From Cupriavidus basilensis (lineage in GTDB: Bacteria > Pseudomonadota > Gammaproteobacteria > Burkholderiales > Burkholderiaceae): a stretch of DNA of 64,000 bases. Shown here piece by piece: positions 41,329 through 49,778 of this stretch. The stretch lies in assembly GCF_008801925.2 (NCBI RefSeq), contig NZ_CP062808.1, positions 18,843-82,842 on the forward strand. The letters run 5' to 3'. Both the position numbers and the translations under genes were made by a program. Each line of letters starts with the position of its first letter. Position 1 is the first letter of the stretch. Below the pieces are notes generated by a model. The model ran no database searches. It had not been told where the DNA came from and saw only the letters and a list, made by a program, of their open reading frames with translations.

Positions 41329-42372
41329 ATGAGCAAACATCCCGACTTGAACGGAACCGCGCTTGCGCTGCTGCGCGCGCTCGACCGTGGCGAAGTGCGG
41401 GGCATTCGGGTGCTTTCGGAGCGCGCGGCGGGCCGCCCATTGTGCGGCGCTGTCGATCTGGACGTGATGCGCGAGTACCTGGGTGAAACCCGCCACCTTA
41501 TCGACCGCGGCTATCTGTCGCGCAAGCCTGCCGGCACTTCCATCAGCCTGTCTCTGACGCGCAAGGGCCGGCGCGCACTCAATCCCAGCGCGTCGTTCTG
41601 GCCAGCGCCTGTGACTTGGGCGCTGGGGGCCTCGATGCTGGCCGCTGGCGTAACGGGATGCGCACCGATGCCTCCCGAGCAACCCCGTGCGCTCCTGATG
41701 GGCGCGCCAGTTCTCACCGGACTGGCCCAGGTGCGCGATCTGCAAACCGGCACCGACTACTTTGTGCCGTGCAATCCGTGTGCAGCACCAACGCCCAAGA
41801 CTCCAATGCTGGGCAGCGCCGATGTTGCGCCCGAGGCGAACGGCAAGGCGGCAGCACGGCCGCAGCCTTCGATCTTGGCCAAGCTCGACGCCCACACTGT
41901 TGCTACGCTGGCCATGCCGGCCGAGGCGGATGCCATCCCAGCCGGCTCTGCCCAGCTCACCGACGACGTGCGCCCCGTGACGGTGGTTGCAGTCGGCCCG
42001 GCCACGGCCGCGCCAGTCGCTGTTACGGCCTCCCGTTCCTTGCGCTCGCTCCCGTTTTCCAGCTCCGTGGCAAATCTGAACGATGAGGCCAAGCGTAGCT
42101 TGTCCGAGCTGCTGCCGCTGGCCATGACGGCCGAGCGAGTCTTGATCCGTGGCCGCACCGATTCGACCGGCACCGTGGCCGGCAATCGCGCCTTAGCCAT
42201 CGCACGGGCTGCGACTGTGCGCGCCGCGTTTGCCAGCGGTGGCGTTGACCCCCGCAAGCTGAAAGTCTCCTACTGCGTGACCTGTTTTGTCGCCTCGAAT
42301 GACACCGAGGCGGGGCGCAGTGCAAACCGGCGAGTAGAGGTTGAGCTGGTGATGCCGTCCGTAACCAAGTGA
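41329..42372 (+). CDS. Chimeric protein: winged-helix N-terminus, membrane/lipobox segment, OmpA C-terminus
   Basis: 347 residues. Residues 1-90 look like a winged helix (LALLRALDRGEVRGIRVL, then YLGETRHLIDRGYLSRKPAG, LTRKGRRALNP). Residues 92-110 are hydrophobic and end with AAGVTGC, a lipobox-like motif but placed internally. The rest is proline/alanine-rich and then an OmpA peptidoglycan-binding domain (SDSTGTVAGNRALAIARA-like, and NRRVEVELVMP). A cytosolic DNA-binding head tied through one membrane segment to a periplasmic OmpA tail would be a ToxR-like architecture. Internal initiation at 41635 would instead give a plain OmpA lipoprotein. Confidence 0.65.
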   Translation: MSKHPDLNGTALALLRALDRGEVRGIRVLSERAAGRPLCGAVDLDVMREYLGETRHLIDRGYLSRKPAGTSISLSLTRKGRRALNPSASFWPAPVTWALGASMLAAGVTGCAPMPPEQPRALLMGAPVLTGLAQVRDLQTGTDYFVPCNPCAAPTPKTPMLGSADVAPEANGKAAARPQPSILAKLDAHTVATLAMPAEADAIPAGSAQLTDDVRPVTVVAVGPATAAPVAVTASRSLRSLPFSSSVANLNDEAKRSLSELLPLAMTAERVLIRGRTDSTGTVAGNRALAIARAATVRAAFASGGVDPRKLKVSYCVTCFVASNDTEAGRSANRRVEVELVMPSVTK

Positions 42373-42381
42373 GGGGAAGCA

Positions 42382-43083
42382 ATGCCGCGATTCCTAAATA
42401 CGAGTGCTACAAATTACTTCCTTGAAGAACTAATCAAAACGGCAAAGGATCGCCTGATTCTTATCAGTCCGTTTCTGAAACTGAACGACCGAATCAAAGA
42501 GCTTTTGGCAGACAAAGATCGGCTCAAGATCGACGTGCGGATTGTTTACGGGAAAAGCGAACTCCAACCCGAAGAAATCCATTGGCTTCAAGGCTTGTCT
42601 TATGTGCGGACGAGCTTTTGCAAGAATCTACATGCAAAGTGTTACCTCAACGAGGAAACCTGCATCATCACCAGCCTGAACCTCTATGAGTTTAGTCAGG
42701 TTAACAATAATGAAATGGGGGTGCTGCTGACTCGGGCCGACGACGCCGCTGTGTACCGTGAGGCGTATGAGGAAGCCTTGCGCATCATTCGGATAAGTGA
42801 CGAAGTGCGCATTTCCCTGGAGCGCGTGAATGCCGATGGTGATGATAGCGACACGAGTGAAACCGATGGTAAGCACGGAAAACTAACCACTTCCAAGCTG
42901 GCCAAGAAGCTGGGGATGAAGACGGATTTGCTGCTATCCGCCCTCACGGATGCCGGCTATCTCTCTTGCGTTGATGGCAAACACTCCCTGACCGATAAGG
43001 GGTTAGGGGTAGGCGGCGAATTCATCCCGAAGTCTCGCTTCGGAGCGTACTTTCTGTGGCCGGATGGCCTCCAGTTGCCATAG
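42382..43083 (+). CDS. Phospholipase-D-like nuclease with C-terminal HTH
   Basis: A 233-residue soluble protein. Residues 5-150 form one PLD domain: LILISPFLKLNDRIKELL and the half-HKD motif LHAKCYLN (H84, K86) with SLNLYE. Single-HKD proteins such as Nuc or BfiI act as dimers. The C-terminus has a short winged-helix look (TTSKLAKKLGMKTDLLLSAL). GC content and codon use are lower than in its neighbours, so it was probably acquired separately, together with the NERD gene that follows. Confidence 0.75.
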   Translation: MPRFLNTSATNYFLEELIKTAKDRLILISPFLKLNDRIKELLADKDRLKIDVRIVYGKSELQPEEIHWLQGLSYVRTSFCKNLHAKCYLNEETCIITSLNLYEFSQVNNNEMGVLLTRADDAAVYREAYEEALRIIRISDEVRISLERVNADGDDSDTSETDGKHGKLTTSKLAKKLGMKTDLLLSALTDAGYLSCVDGKHSLTDKGLGVGGEFIPKSRFGAYFLWPDGLQLP

Positions 43084-43095
43084 GCGAGGTGTTGC

Positions 43096-43692
43096 GTGTT
43101 TTTGTTCAAACTAGCCCTTGTTGGGTGCGTTTTCGCTTCGGGATATTTCATCGGCCGGTTTCGGCGCATGGGACTTGAAAACACTGGCGAGGGCGCTATC
43201 CGTGACCTGCTGACTCGACAGTTTCCCGGCGAGGAATTTCACCTCATGAACAACTTGACCCTGCCATGCAGCGACGGCACTACGCAGATCGACCATGTAT
43301 TGTTGTCGCGGTATGGGGTGTTTGTCATCGAGACAAAGCATTACACAGGGTGGATATTTGCCAATGCTGATTCTGCGAAGTGGACACAGGTGATCTATCA
43401 AGTCCGCAATCAATTCCAAAACCCTATTCGCCAGAATTTCAAGCATGTCCAAGTAGTGCGCCGCCTTCTCGACTTCGTTCCCAATGAGCACATTCATTCG
43501 CTGGTTGTTTTTACGGGGGATGCTGAATTCAAAACCCCAAAACCGGACGGCGTTTTTTCTCCGCTGGGGCTTGTAAGCCATCTGCATGGCTTTGCTGAAG
43601 AAGTCTTGACGGTGGATCAACTTCATACAGCAGTGGGCCGCCTTGAATGCGCGCGCAGGCTGATTTCTGGCAAGACAGACACTGAACATCAA
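43096..43692 (+). pseudogene. NERD-domain nuclease gene, 5' part, broken by composite transposon
   Basis: 199 codons encoding an N-terminal membrane segment (LFKLALVGCVFASGYFIG) and a NERD domain: ENTGEGAIRDLL, TTQIDHVLLSRYGVFVIETK with D66, E79 and K81 as nuclease ligands. The frame then runs into the IS1380 copy and ends at 43902 with a foreign tail. Joining codon 199 to position 54630 across the transposon restores ten further residues (RYLNQRFGEL) and a TAG stop. The catalytic part is complete, so some activity may remain in the chimera. Confidence 0.85.
43688..43692. repeat. Target-site duplication, left (composite transposon)
   Basis: ATCAA, repeated at 54625-54629 beyond the far IS copy. 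Confidence 0.75.
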
Positions 43693-45431
43693 CCTGAATC
43701 CGTGAGCCCAGGCGCACGCATGCTCGGGTTGGTCTGTTTTGTTGGGTCGTGCCCGTTCAATTTGACAGCCTGGGAGATGACATCACCCAACTCGATGGCA
43801 CTGGATCGTCGGAATCGCGAGTTGGTGGGCGACTTGTTCGGGTTGGCGTGCAATTGCCCCACGCCGCAACCTCGCGGGCAGGCGATTTTTATGGATCCGT
43901 GAGTTTCGTGAGGCCGGTGATCGGCCAGCTGCGCTTAGCCGCAGGCAGCGAAGAGTTCTCCGTGCAGCCGCTGGAAGGCCTTGGCCGAGCGATCATTGGC
44001 GCCCAGTCCGAGGATGACGCGCCGGCCATGCTCGATGAGGCGCCCGGCGCGGTAGATGAGTTCCTGCATCACGGTCTTGATGCGCCGGCGCTTGGCCGCA
44101 TGGCGTACCGGCGCATCGGGCCCCAGCAGTCCGGCCTGTCCCATCAGGCGAAGGATGTTCATGGCCAGCGCCGCGAGCTCGCACACCAGGTAATTGGTAT
44201 CGAACTTGCCCGAGGGCAGCCGCTCCAGATCGAGGTCGGTCTTGAACTCGGAGTGGAACTGCTCGTGCGTGCCGTGGTCGGCGTACAGCGCGACGATGGC
44301 TTTAGCATCGAACTGTTTGGCGCTCAGGCTCGTGCTCCAGCCGTCCAGCGTGAGCTTGGGCTCGATCAGCAACTGGCCCTTCGCGTCGATGGTGCGTTCA
44401 GTCAGGCGCAGCACGCGGCGCAGTGGCCGCTCGATGCCTTCGATGTGCAGCGCCTCTTCCCACAGCGTCACGCGCTTGCCCGCGCGGGGATGCTCCCAGA
44501 TCGTGGCGGTGTCACCATCAAGGCGCTCGGCCAGCGCCGCCACGTTGGTCGTGCGCGGGTTCCACTTGATCAGCCAGTCCAGTTGCGGCACGCCTGCAGC
44601 GTTATACGACTCCATCTCGCACACCAGCTCCGTGGAGTCGAAGCCAGAGTCCAGGCGTGCCAGGATCGGCGCCTTCGGACCCGCCGCGCTCAGGCGCTGC
44701 GCCATCGGGATCACCCGCTCGAAGTTGAATTGCGTCTCACGTGCCGAATGCTGCACGCCAGGGCGCAGCGCCAACTCCAGGCAGAACCCGTTCGAGCCCA
44801 GGTACGCGGCCAGCGGGCAGTAGCCATCGACGCCGGTGTAGGTGCGTCCTACGCCGTCCTTGGCGGTGCCGCCGTTGTCCATGGCGAACGTGTCGACATC
44901 CAGCGGCAGCCAGCCACAAGGCAAGACGCCATAGTCGACCCGCGTGCTGTCCAGCAGCTTCTCGATCAGCGTCGCCAGGAAGTCAAACAGCTCGTCCGCG
45001 CGCGTGTCCATGCGCTGGCGCAGCGTCGGGCTGGAGGGCAACAGCTGGATGCCCAGCGCCTGCTTGAAGAAGGCATCGCCGCGGAAGTTCTCAATCGCAT
45101 CGAAGTCGCTCTTGCCCTGCACCAGCAGGCCCAGGTAGCTGCGCAGGATGTCGCTGTTGGCAACGCCATTTCTCACGGGCAAGGCGGCATCGAGTCGCTT
45201 GAACACTGGCGCGAGTCGATTCAGGTGATGTCCGACCAGCGCCAGACCGGCTACCGGGGTGAGGTCGTAGTCGAGCTGCTTGACGATGAAGGGGCGCATT
45301 GGAAGAACTCAGGTACTGCGTTTGCAACAGGCCCATCAACGCCCCACACCTGTCTCGCGTTTACCAAACTACCTCAAATCGAACGCACCCGCAGGGTGAG
45401 GCACTTTCACTCTTGGGCTCACGGATTCAGG
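43693..45431 (-). mobile_element. IS1380-family element, copy 1
   Basis: 1739 bp; both ends carry the inverted repeat CCTGAATCCGTGAGCCCA. The transposase is on the minus strand. The encoded protein is identical to that of copy 2 and the ends match base for base as far as read. Confidence 0.92.
43935..45299 (-). CDS. IS1380-family transposase, copy 1
   Basis: 454-residue DDE transposase. Typical segments: LLVQGKSDFDAIENFRGDAF near the N-terminus, PLDVDTFAMDNGGTAK with the first Asp, ARLDSGFDSTELV with the second, and HEQFHSEFKTDLDLERLPSG with the catalytic Glu. Full length, no internal stop. A long open frame on the opposite strand is only its shadow. Confidence 0.93.
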   Translation of the reverse strand: MRPFIVKQLDYDLTPVAGLALVGHHLNRLAPVFKRLDAALPVRNGVANSDILRSYLGLLVQGKSDFDAIENFRGDAFFKQALGIQLLPSSPTLRQRMDTRADELFDFLATLIEKLLDSTRVDYGVLPCGWLPLDVDTFAMDNGGTAKDGVGRTYTGVDGYCPLAAYLGSNGFCLELALRPGVQHSARETQFNFERVIPMAQRLSAAGPKAPILARLDSGFDSTELVCEMESYNAAGVPQLDWLIKWNPRTTNVAALAERLDGDTATIWEHPRAGKRVTLWEEALHIEGIERPLRRVLRLTERTIDAKGQLLIEPKLTLDGWSTSLSAKQFDAKAIVALYADHGTHEQFHSEFKTDLDLERLPSGKFDTNYLVCELAALAMNILRLMGQAGLLGPDAPVRHAAKRRRIKTVMQELIYRAGRLIEHGRRVILGLGANDRSAKAFQRLHGELFAACG

Positions 45432-45476
45432 TTCTTCAGCGACTGCAATGAAGTAACGCAGATGTCGTAGTTGCAT
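45432..45476 (-). pseudogene. LysR-family regulator, first 15 codons
   Basis: Minus-strand reading gives MQLRHLRYFIAVAEE, the standard LysR opening, cut by the IS1380 end. Only the remnant exists in this window. Confidence 0.5.
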
Positions 45477-45569
45477 AATCACCCAGGCCCAAGGCTTGAT
45501 CTGCGCGCGACGCAAATCGTGTTGCAGGTTCACCGCTTCCAGCAGTGGCGTGGTTTCGGCCTTGGCGGG
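45477..45569 (-). pseudogene. ArsA-type ATPase fragment
   Basis: About 31 codons on the minus strand, AETTPLLEAVNLQHDLRRAQ and IKPWAWVI, matching the late part of arsenical-pump ATPases (usual form TTPVLEAxxLQxDLxRAGIxPWAWVIN). It has a stop immediately upstream and runs directly into the LysR start. A deletion scar from an arsenic operon. Confidence 0.5.
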
Positions 45570-45596
45570 TCATATCCCGAAGCAAGGTTGCTTAGG

Positions 45597-45866
45597 CTAC
45601 TGGGTGGCAGGTGGTGACTGGGTGACATCATCGTCCTTGACCTCCTCGATGCGCACCGCGCAGCACGCGGATTTTTTGGCAGTGGGCGTTTGCGCTACTT
45701 CCAACTCAGGCACCTTTTCGATGCGCGGCGCGCAGCAAGCGGACTTTTTTGCGGCGGGCATTCGTGCTACTTCCGTCTCCGGCACCTCTTCGATACGCAC
45801 CGCGCAGCAATCCGATTCGTCCTGCTTGCCAAGCAAACGCGCGATAAAGCCTTTTTTCTCTGACAT
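45597..45866 (-). CDS. Small dicysteine-repeat protein beside permease
   Basis: 89 residues with three near-identical repeats: DCCAVRIEEVPETEVA, ACCAPRIEKVPELEVA and ACCAVRIEEVKDDDV, each with a CC pair, and spacers PxAKKS. N-terminus MSEKKGFIARLLGK is basic and amphipathic. Adjacent cysteines repeated three times suggest thiophilic metal(loid) binding. It lies 12 bases downstream of the permease in the same operon, whose regulator also has a cysteine cluster. The family is known near DUF318 permeases as far as I recall, but its role is not settled. Confidence 0.7.
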   Translation of the reverse strand: MSEKKGFIARLLGKQDESDCCAVRIEEVPETEVARMPAAKKSACCAPRIEKVPELEVAQTPTAKKSACCAVRIEEVKDDDVTQSPPATQ

Positions 45867-45878
45867 GGTCTTTCTCCT

Positions 45879-46772
45879 TCAAATGAACAACAGATTGGCG
45901 ACGTACCCCACGCTGATAGCGACCGTGAAAATGGTCAGCACGAACACTGCCACCAGTCGGGGCCGGAAGATCGTGTTGAGCAGCGTGACTTCGGGAAGGC
46001 TGGCACCTGCGCCAGCGATGATCAGCGCCGCTACCGCGCCGATGCTCATGCCTTGGGACTGCAAGGCCATGCCAATCGGAATCAGGGTTTCAGCGCGGAT
46101 GTATAGCGGCACACCGATAGCAGCGGCCACGGGAATTGCGAACGGGTTGTCGGCACCTGCCATAGTGGCGATCCACTCGCCGGGTACCACGCCATAAATT
46201 AGCGCGCCAATGCCCGCGCCGATCAGCAGGTAGGGCAAGGAAGTCTTGAACAAAGCAAAGGCCGCGCTGCCAGCTCGGCGCAGGCGCGATTTGAAGTCGG
46301 TCGGCCCTGCAATTTCGCTCTCGCCCACCACACGCACCTTCTTTACGTCGCGCTCCAGGCCAAAGAGCTGCCAGACCGCGCCCACTGCCACCGCCAGCAC
46401 AAAGGACGCGGCGCCATAGAAGACGGTGAACTTCCAGCCGAACAACGTGACCAGTAAGCCCAGGATCACCGGATTGAGGATGGGCGAGGAAACTAGAAAG
46501 GACATGGTGGCGCCAAATGGCGCACCGGCGTTGAGCAAGCCGACCGTGACCGGAATGGTCGAGCAGGAGCAAAACGGCGTGACTGCCCCCAGCCCGGCAC
46601 CGACGATGTTGCCACGCAGGCCGCGCCCGGTTAGCAGGCGCTGCACAGTGCTGGCCGGTACATATTCCTGCATCATCGCCACCAAGAAACTGACGACGAA
46701 GAAGAGTGCGATCAGCTCGGCGCTGAGCATGGCGAAGAATTGCAGAGTCTCGGTGAGTGTGTTCAGATTCAT
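45879..46772 (-). CDS. DUF318 / ArsP-type permease
   Basis: A 297-residue inner-membrane protein with eight or so hydrophobic segments and the family motif TPFCSCSTIPVTVGLLNAG; the second half repeats the topology around IGVPLYIRAETLIPIG. ArsP members export organoarsenicals; other members are linked to other thiophilic or redox stress. ATG 46772 (MNLNTLTETL) is preferred over the longer frame to 46817. It is read with the PadR gene upstream and the dicysteine protein downstream. Confidence 0.85.
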   Translation of the reverse strand: MNLNTLTETLQFFAMLSAELIALFFVVSFLVAMMQEYVPASTVQRLLTGRGLRGNIVGAGLGAVTPFCSCSTIPVTVGLLNAGAPFGATMSFLVSSPILNPVILGLLVTLFGWKFTVFYGAASFVLAVAVGAVWQLFGLERDVKKVRVVGESEIAGPTDFKSRLRRAGSAAFALFKTSLPYLLIGAGIGALIYGVVPGEWIATMAGADNPFAIPVAAAIGVPLYIRAETLIPIGMALQSQGMSIGAVAALIIAGAGASLPEVTLLNTIFRPRLVAVFVLTIFTVAISVGYVANLLFI

Positions 46773-46829
46773 TATGTGTTCCAGTTCAATGCATAGATGG
46801 TCAATGCTTATGATCAAAAAAAATCGCCA

Positions 46830-47207
46830 TTACTGACGAGTGATGTGCGCAGCCACCTCCATCCAAGCATCTACTGCCACCGTGAAGGCTTCGCGGCCCT
46901 TGTCGGTCAGCGTGTAGACCTTGCGCCCACGACCGGCCACAGTTTCAGTATGCGCAGTGACATAGCCGCCTTGCTCGAACTCGCGCAACACCGGGTAGAT
47001 GGTGCCTTCGGTGGGAGAGCAACAACCTTGGGTTGAGCACTCCACTTCACGTACGATCTCATAGCCGTGCATGGGCCGCTTTTGCAGCACGCTCAGGATG
47101 AAGAACTTGGACAGGCTCATCTTGATGATGCCGCTCCAATACAACCGGTCGGTATAGTCCACCGGTGTGCGCTCTACGGTCTTGAGGGAAGTCGTCGATT
47201 TAACCAT
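46830..47207 (-). CDS. PadR-family repressor with cysteine cluster
   Basis: A 125-residue winged-helix protein: ILSVLQKRPMHGYEIVREVE, TEGTIYPVLREFEQGGYV and GRGRKVYTLTDKGREAF are PadR signatures. Between helices 2 and 3 it carries ECSTQGCCSPTEG, three cysteines placed to bind a thiophilic ligand and so release DNA. It heads the leftward metalloid-type operon and likely represses its own promoter through the palindrome just upstream. Confidence 0.85.
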   Translation of the reverse strand: MVKSTTSLKTVERTPVDYTDRLYWSGIIKMSLSKFFILSVLQKRPMHGYEIVREVECSTQGCCSPTEGTIYPVLREFEQGGYVTAHTETVAGRGRKVYTLTDKGREAFTVAVDAWMEVAAHITRQ

Positions 47208-47214
47208 GAGCGTA

Positions 47215-47243
47215 ACTATATACCTTGTCCATCAAGGTATCAA
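47215..47243 (-). promoter_or_regulatory. PadR-gene promoter with operator in the spacer
   Basis: Read leftward: -35 TTGATA (47238-47243), 17-bp spacer, -10 TATAGT (47215-47220). The spacer is filled by the palindrome TACCTTG-N5-CAAGGTA (47221-47239), so a bound repressor would block polymerase. Confidence 0.7.
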
Positions 47244-47359
47244 GCGGCAACCGAAAAATCCCCTCCTGGGGCGGTGCCTGGCCGGATGGAGGGCGCTCGC
47301 ATGAGTCTGTGACCACAAGTGAAGCATCCGAGCCACGGCACACATGACAAATTCAGTCT

Positions 47360-49342
47360 TTAGCCGACAGACGGGCCGCGCTGGCGACCGAGTTCCCAGG
47401 AGGCATGCCCGCTGCGGACTGTGGCAGCCAGGGATTGGCCCAGTCGCTGTTCGATGACGGGCTTCCAAGGCACGAGCGTGAAACCCAAGCCGTCGTCCAG
47501 CATGGCGAAGCGCCCGCTGGCGAGCATGATGGAGCGCCGGTAGATGCCAGCCACGCGCTGCCCGTCGGCTACCGGGCGATGCTCCAGGCCAGTTTCCGCT
47601 GCTATGTCCTTGGCGGCCTGTGCCAGTTCCCGGTTGCGCAGCGTGCCCAGCAGGTTGCGGGCGAGGATGACGCGCTGGCCGCGTCGTTGGGCCAGCCCCT
47701 GTTCTTCGAGGAAGTCGGCACGCTGCTGCATGGCCTGTTTGGCGTCGCCGCCAAAGCCCAGGTCGCCCAGGCCCGAGCCACCGCCGATCAACTGTTGGTC
47801 GAGCCAGGTGGCCCCGATCACGCGGGCCTGCCGCTCGATGGGCAGGTGGGATTTCAGCTCCACGGCCACGCCGCCCAGGCGCTGCGCGTCGTACTGGCGG
47901 CCACGCTCGGCCAGGTCGTCCGGCACCTTCCATAGCCCTTCGGCGACGCGCTCCACGATGCCGGCCCGGCGCAGGGCTTCCAGCCGCCGGACATGCGCCG
48001 CGACAACTTCCTGCGGGTCGCGCCCGTCCTTGGCACGGCCCTGTTCGATTGCCAGGTGGTGATCGGCGCGGTACAGGCCATTGCTCGCCAGCGCGGCGAT
48101 GTTTTTGTCGGCCGCACGCACGTCGGCCGAACCCTTCACTTCCACCACCGCGCCTGTGGGATAGTTCGCCAGCTCGTCGCGGGCATTCAGCGCGACGTAG
48201 TGGGCCTTGCCGTCCGTGCCGTCGATGACCAGATAGCCCCGGTCGTGCAGTTCGTCGGCCAGCCCTTTCGCGGCCACGCGGCCAAGGATGGTTCTGCCAT
48301 CGTCGCCCGGCTCGAACACTGCCAGCTCGCGCGGCTGCCCGCTCATGGCCCGCTGCATCGTGCGGATAATGTCGCCACGCTCGCCCAGGGCACGCAGGGT
48401 CTTTTCCGCATCGGCATGAATGGCCCAGGTGCCGGGCTGCGTCTCGTCGGCCAGGCCCAGACGCTGCAAGCGTTGCAGGCGGCCGATCAGCAGCAGGCGT
48501 TGGCGTTGCAAGTTCGGCTCGCTGAAGCGTTCGATCTGCACCCGGCCATCCTCGCTGGCTTCGCGCAGCAAGGTGCGATCCAGGCTTGTCCACCGTGCCT
48601 GTTCCACCTCGCGCCCCAAGGTCTGCTGGATCTCCAACTCGGTGCGCTGCCCCAGCCATTCGGTCGCCAGTTCGGCGGCACGATGGCGGAAGCCGTGGGC
48701 AATGTAGTCACCCGCGATGATGAGGTCTTTGCCGGTGTCGTCGCGTCCGCGCACGATCAGGTGGGTGTGCGGGTTGTCAGTGTTCCAGTGATCGACCGCT
48801 ACCCAATCCAGCCGCGTGCCCAGGTCGGCTTCCATGCGGTTCACCAGATGGCGGGTATAGGTGCGCAGGTCGTCCAGTTCCGCGCCGTCTTCCGGGGAAA
48901 CGATGAAGCGGAAATGGTGCCGGTCGTCGGTGCAGCGTTCCTTGAAGGCATCCAGGTCGGCTTCGTCGGCCTGCGGCCCGTAGGCCCGGCCCGGTTCGCC
49001 ATCACGGCCCGCGCCGTCGCGTTCGACATAGCGCAGGTGCTTGGCGAGAGACTGTGGGCTGGCCCGCTGGTGATTGACCAGCAGCGTCTTGATGGTCACG
49101 CGCCGCGACATGGGCGTTAGCTTCGCCCCGGCGAAGCGCGCTGCCGTGTGGCCGCGCCCCAGGCGCGAGCCGGGACGCTGGCCGGTGCCAGCCGCCCCAG
49201 GACGGCGCACCGCCGACTTGCCGCTGCTGGCTTTGCCGGCCTGCTTGAGCACTTTGGAAACAAAGCTCTGCCCCTGGCCCTTGCCCCGGTTCTTCGGGGC
49301 GCTTGGGCGCCCGCGGAAATCGTCGTCGCGGCGGTCGGTCAT
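47360..49342 (-). CDS. Relaxase with DUF3363 domain (Tn4371-ICE type RlxS)
   Basis: A 660-residue mobilisation nuclease. A basic N-terminus is followed by VTIKTLLVNHQRASPQSLAK, a helical LRYVERDG, FRFIVSPEDGAELDDLRTYT and the metal-binding DHWNTDNPHTHLIVRG, then the DUF3363 half with repeated beta-rich segments. This protein type, followed by TraF, DUF2840, a small RHH protein and ParA, is the mobilisation end of Tn4371-like integrative elements. ATG 49342 is chosen because the longer frame upstream lacks coding character. Apart from it no other transfer gene of that ICE is present. Confidence 0.85.
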   Translation of the reverse strand: MTDRRDDDFRGRPSAPKNRGKGQGQSFVSKVLKQAGKASSGKSAVRRPGAAGTGQRPGSRLGRGHTAARFAGAKLTPMSRRVTIKTLLVNHQRASPQSLAKHLRYVERDGAGRDGEPGRAYGPQADEADLDAFKERCTDDRHHFRFIVSPEDGAELDDLRTYTRHLVNRMEADLGTRLDWVAVDHWNTDNPHTHLIVRGRDDTGKDLIIAGDYIAHGFRHRAAELATEWLGQRTELEIQQTLGREVEQARWTSLDRTLLREASEDGRVQIERFSEPNLQRQRLLLIGRLQRLQRLGLADETQPGTWAIHADAEKTLRALGERGDIIRTMQRAMSGQPRELAVFEPGDDGRTILGRVAAKGLADELHDRGYLVIDGTDGKAHYVALNARDELANYPTGAVVEVKGSADVRAADKNIAALASNGLYRADHHLAIEQGRAKDGRDPQEVVAAHVRRLEALRRAGIVERVAEGLWKVPDDLAERGRQYDAQRLGGVAVELKSHLPIERQARVIGATWLDQQLIGGGSGLGDLGFGGDAKQAMQQRADFLEEQGLAQRRGQRVILARNLLGTLRNRELAQAAKDIAAETGLEHRPVADGQRVAGIYRRSIMLASGRFAMLDDGLGFTLVPWKPVIEQRLGQSLAATVRSGHASWELGRQRGPSVG

Positions 49343-49422
49343 GGCCGTTCTCCCTGCAAGCTCTGGCGTGTCCAGTCGTGCGAAGCACGCGGACATGCCT
49401 GCATTGGCGCAACCTTCGCGCC

Positions 49423-49461
49423 GAACACGGCACGGCGGCGAAGCCGCTGCGTGCCGTGTTC
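49423..49461. other. Long perfect hairpin upstream of Tn4371-type relaxase (possible oriT)
   Basis: GAACACGGCACG (49423-49434) pairs with CGTGCCGTGTTC (49450-49461), with a nested GCGGC/GCCGC stem in the loop. It lies about 80-120 bases before the relaxase start in a 436-bp stretch (49343-49778) that holds no convincing gene; a second small hairpin, CGTGC-gaa-GCACG, is at 49377-49389. Such structures are common at origins of transfer, but no nick site is recognised. Confidence 0.35.
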
Positions 49462-49778
49462 CCCCCATGTGCAGACTGGCTTTCGACGCGGCAAGGTGCC
49501 GAGTCCTTTTGTCTTGCCTTCCGCCTTTGCCTTCCGCTGTCGCTCCAGGCATCGGCGGCCCGGCGGCGCTGCTGCGTGAGCAGCCAGCGCACCGGCGAAC
49601 GCGGCAATGGCCGCAGGCCGGGCGCGTTCGAGGCAAGACGCCTGCACGTTGGACGGCTGCGCCGAAGGCAGCGCGACGTGCGGTGCGAATGCACCGGCAC
49701 GGCAGGCGCGAAGACACGGCAGCAGACGGCAGAACGACATGCCCGATGGCACGCCGGAGCGCAGCGAATCGGCGGCCA

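Noticed and set aside
43749..45470. 573-codon plus-strand frame, repeated at 52942-54639
   Set aside because: It is the mirror frame of the IS1380 transposase; its two copies reflect the IS duplication, not a gene family.
45432..45596. A functional regulator or ATPase gene at the IS1380 edge
   Set aside because: Only 15 and about 31 codons remain of two different genes, with a stop just upstream.
47232..48659. 475-codon minus-strand frame inside the relaxase gene
   Set aside because: Different frame from the relaxase and made mostly of R, A, P and G; a composition artefact.
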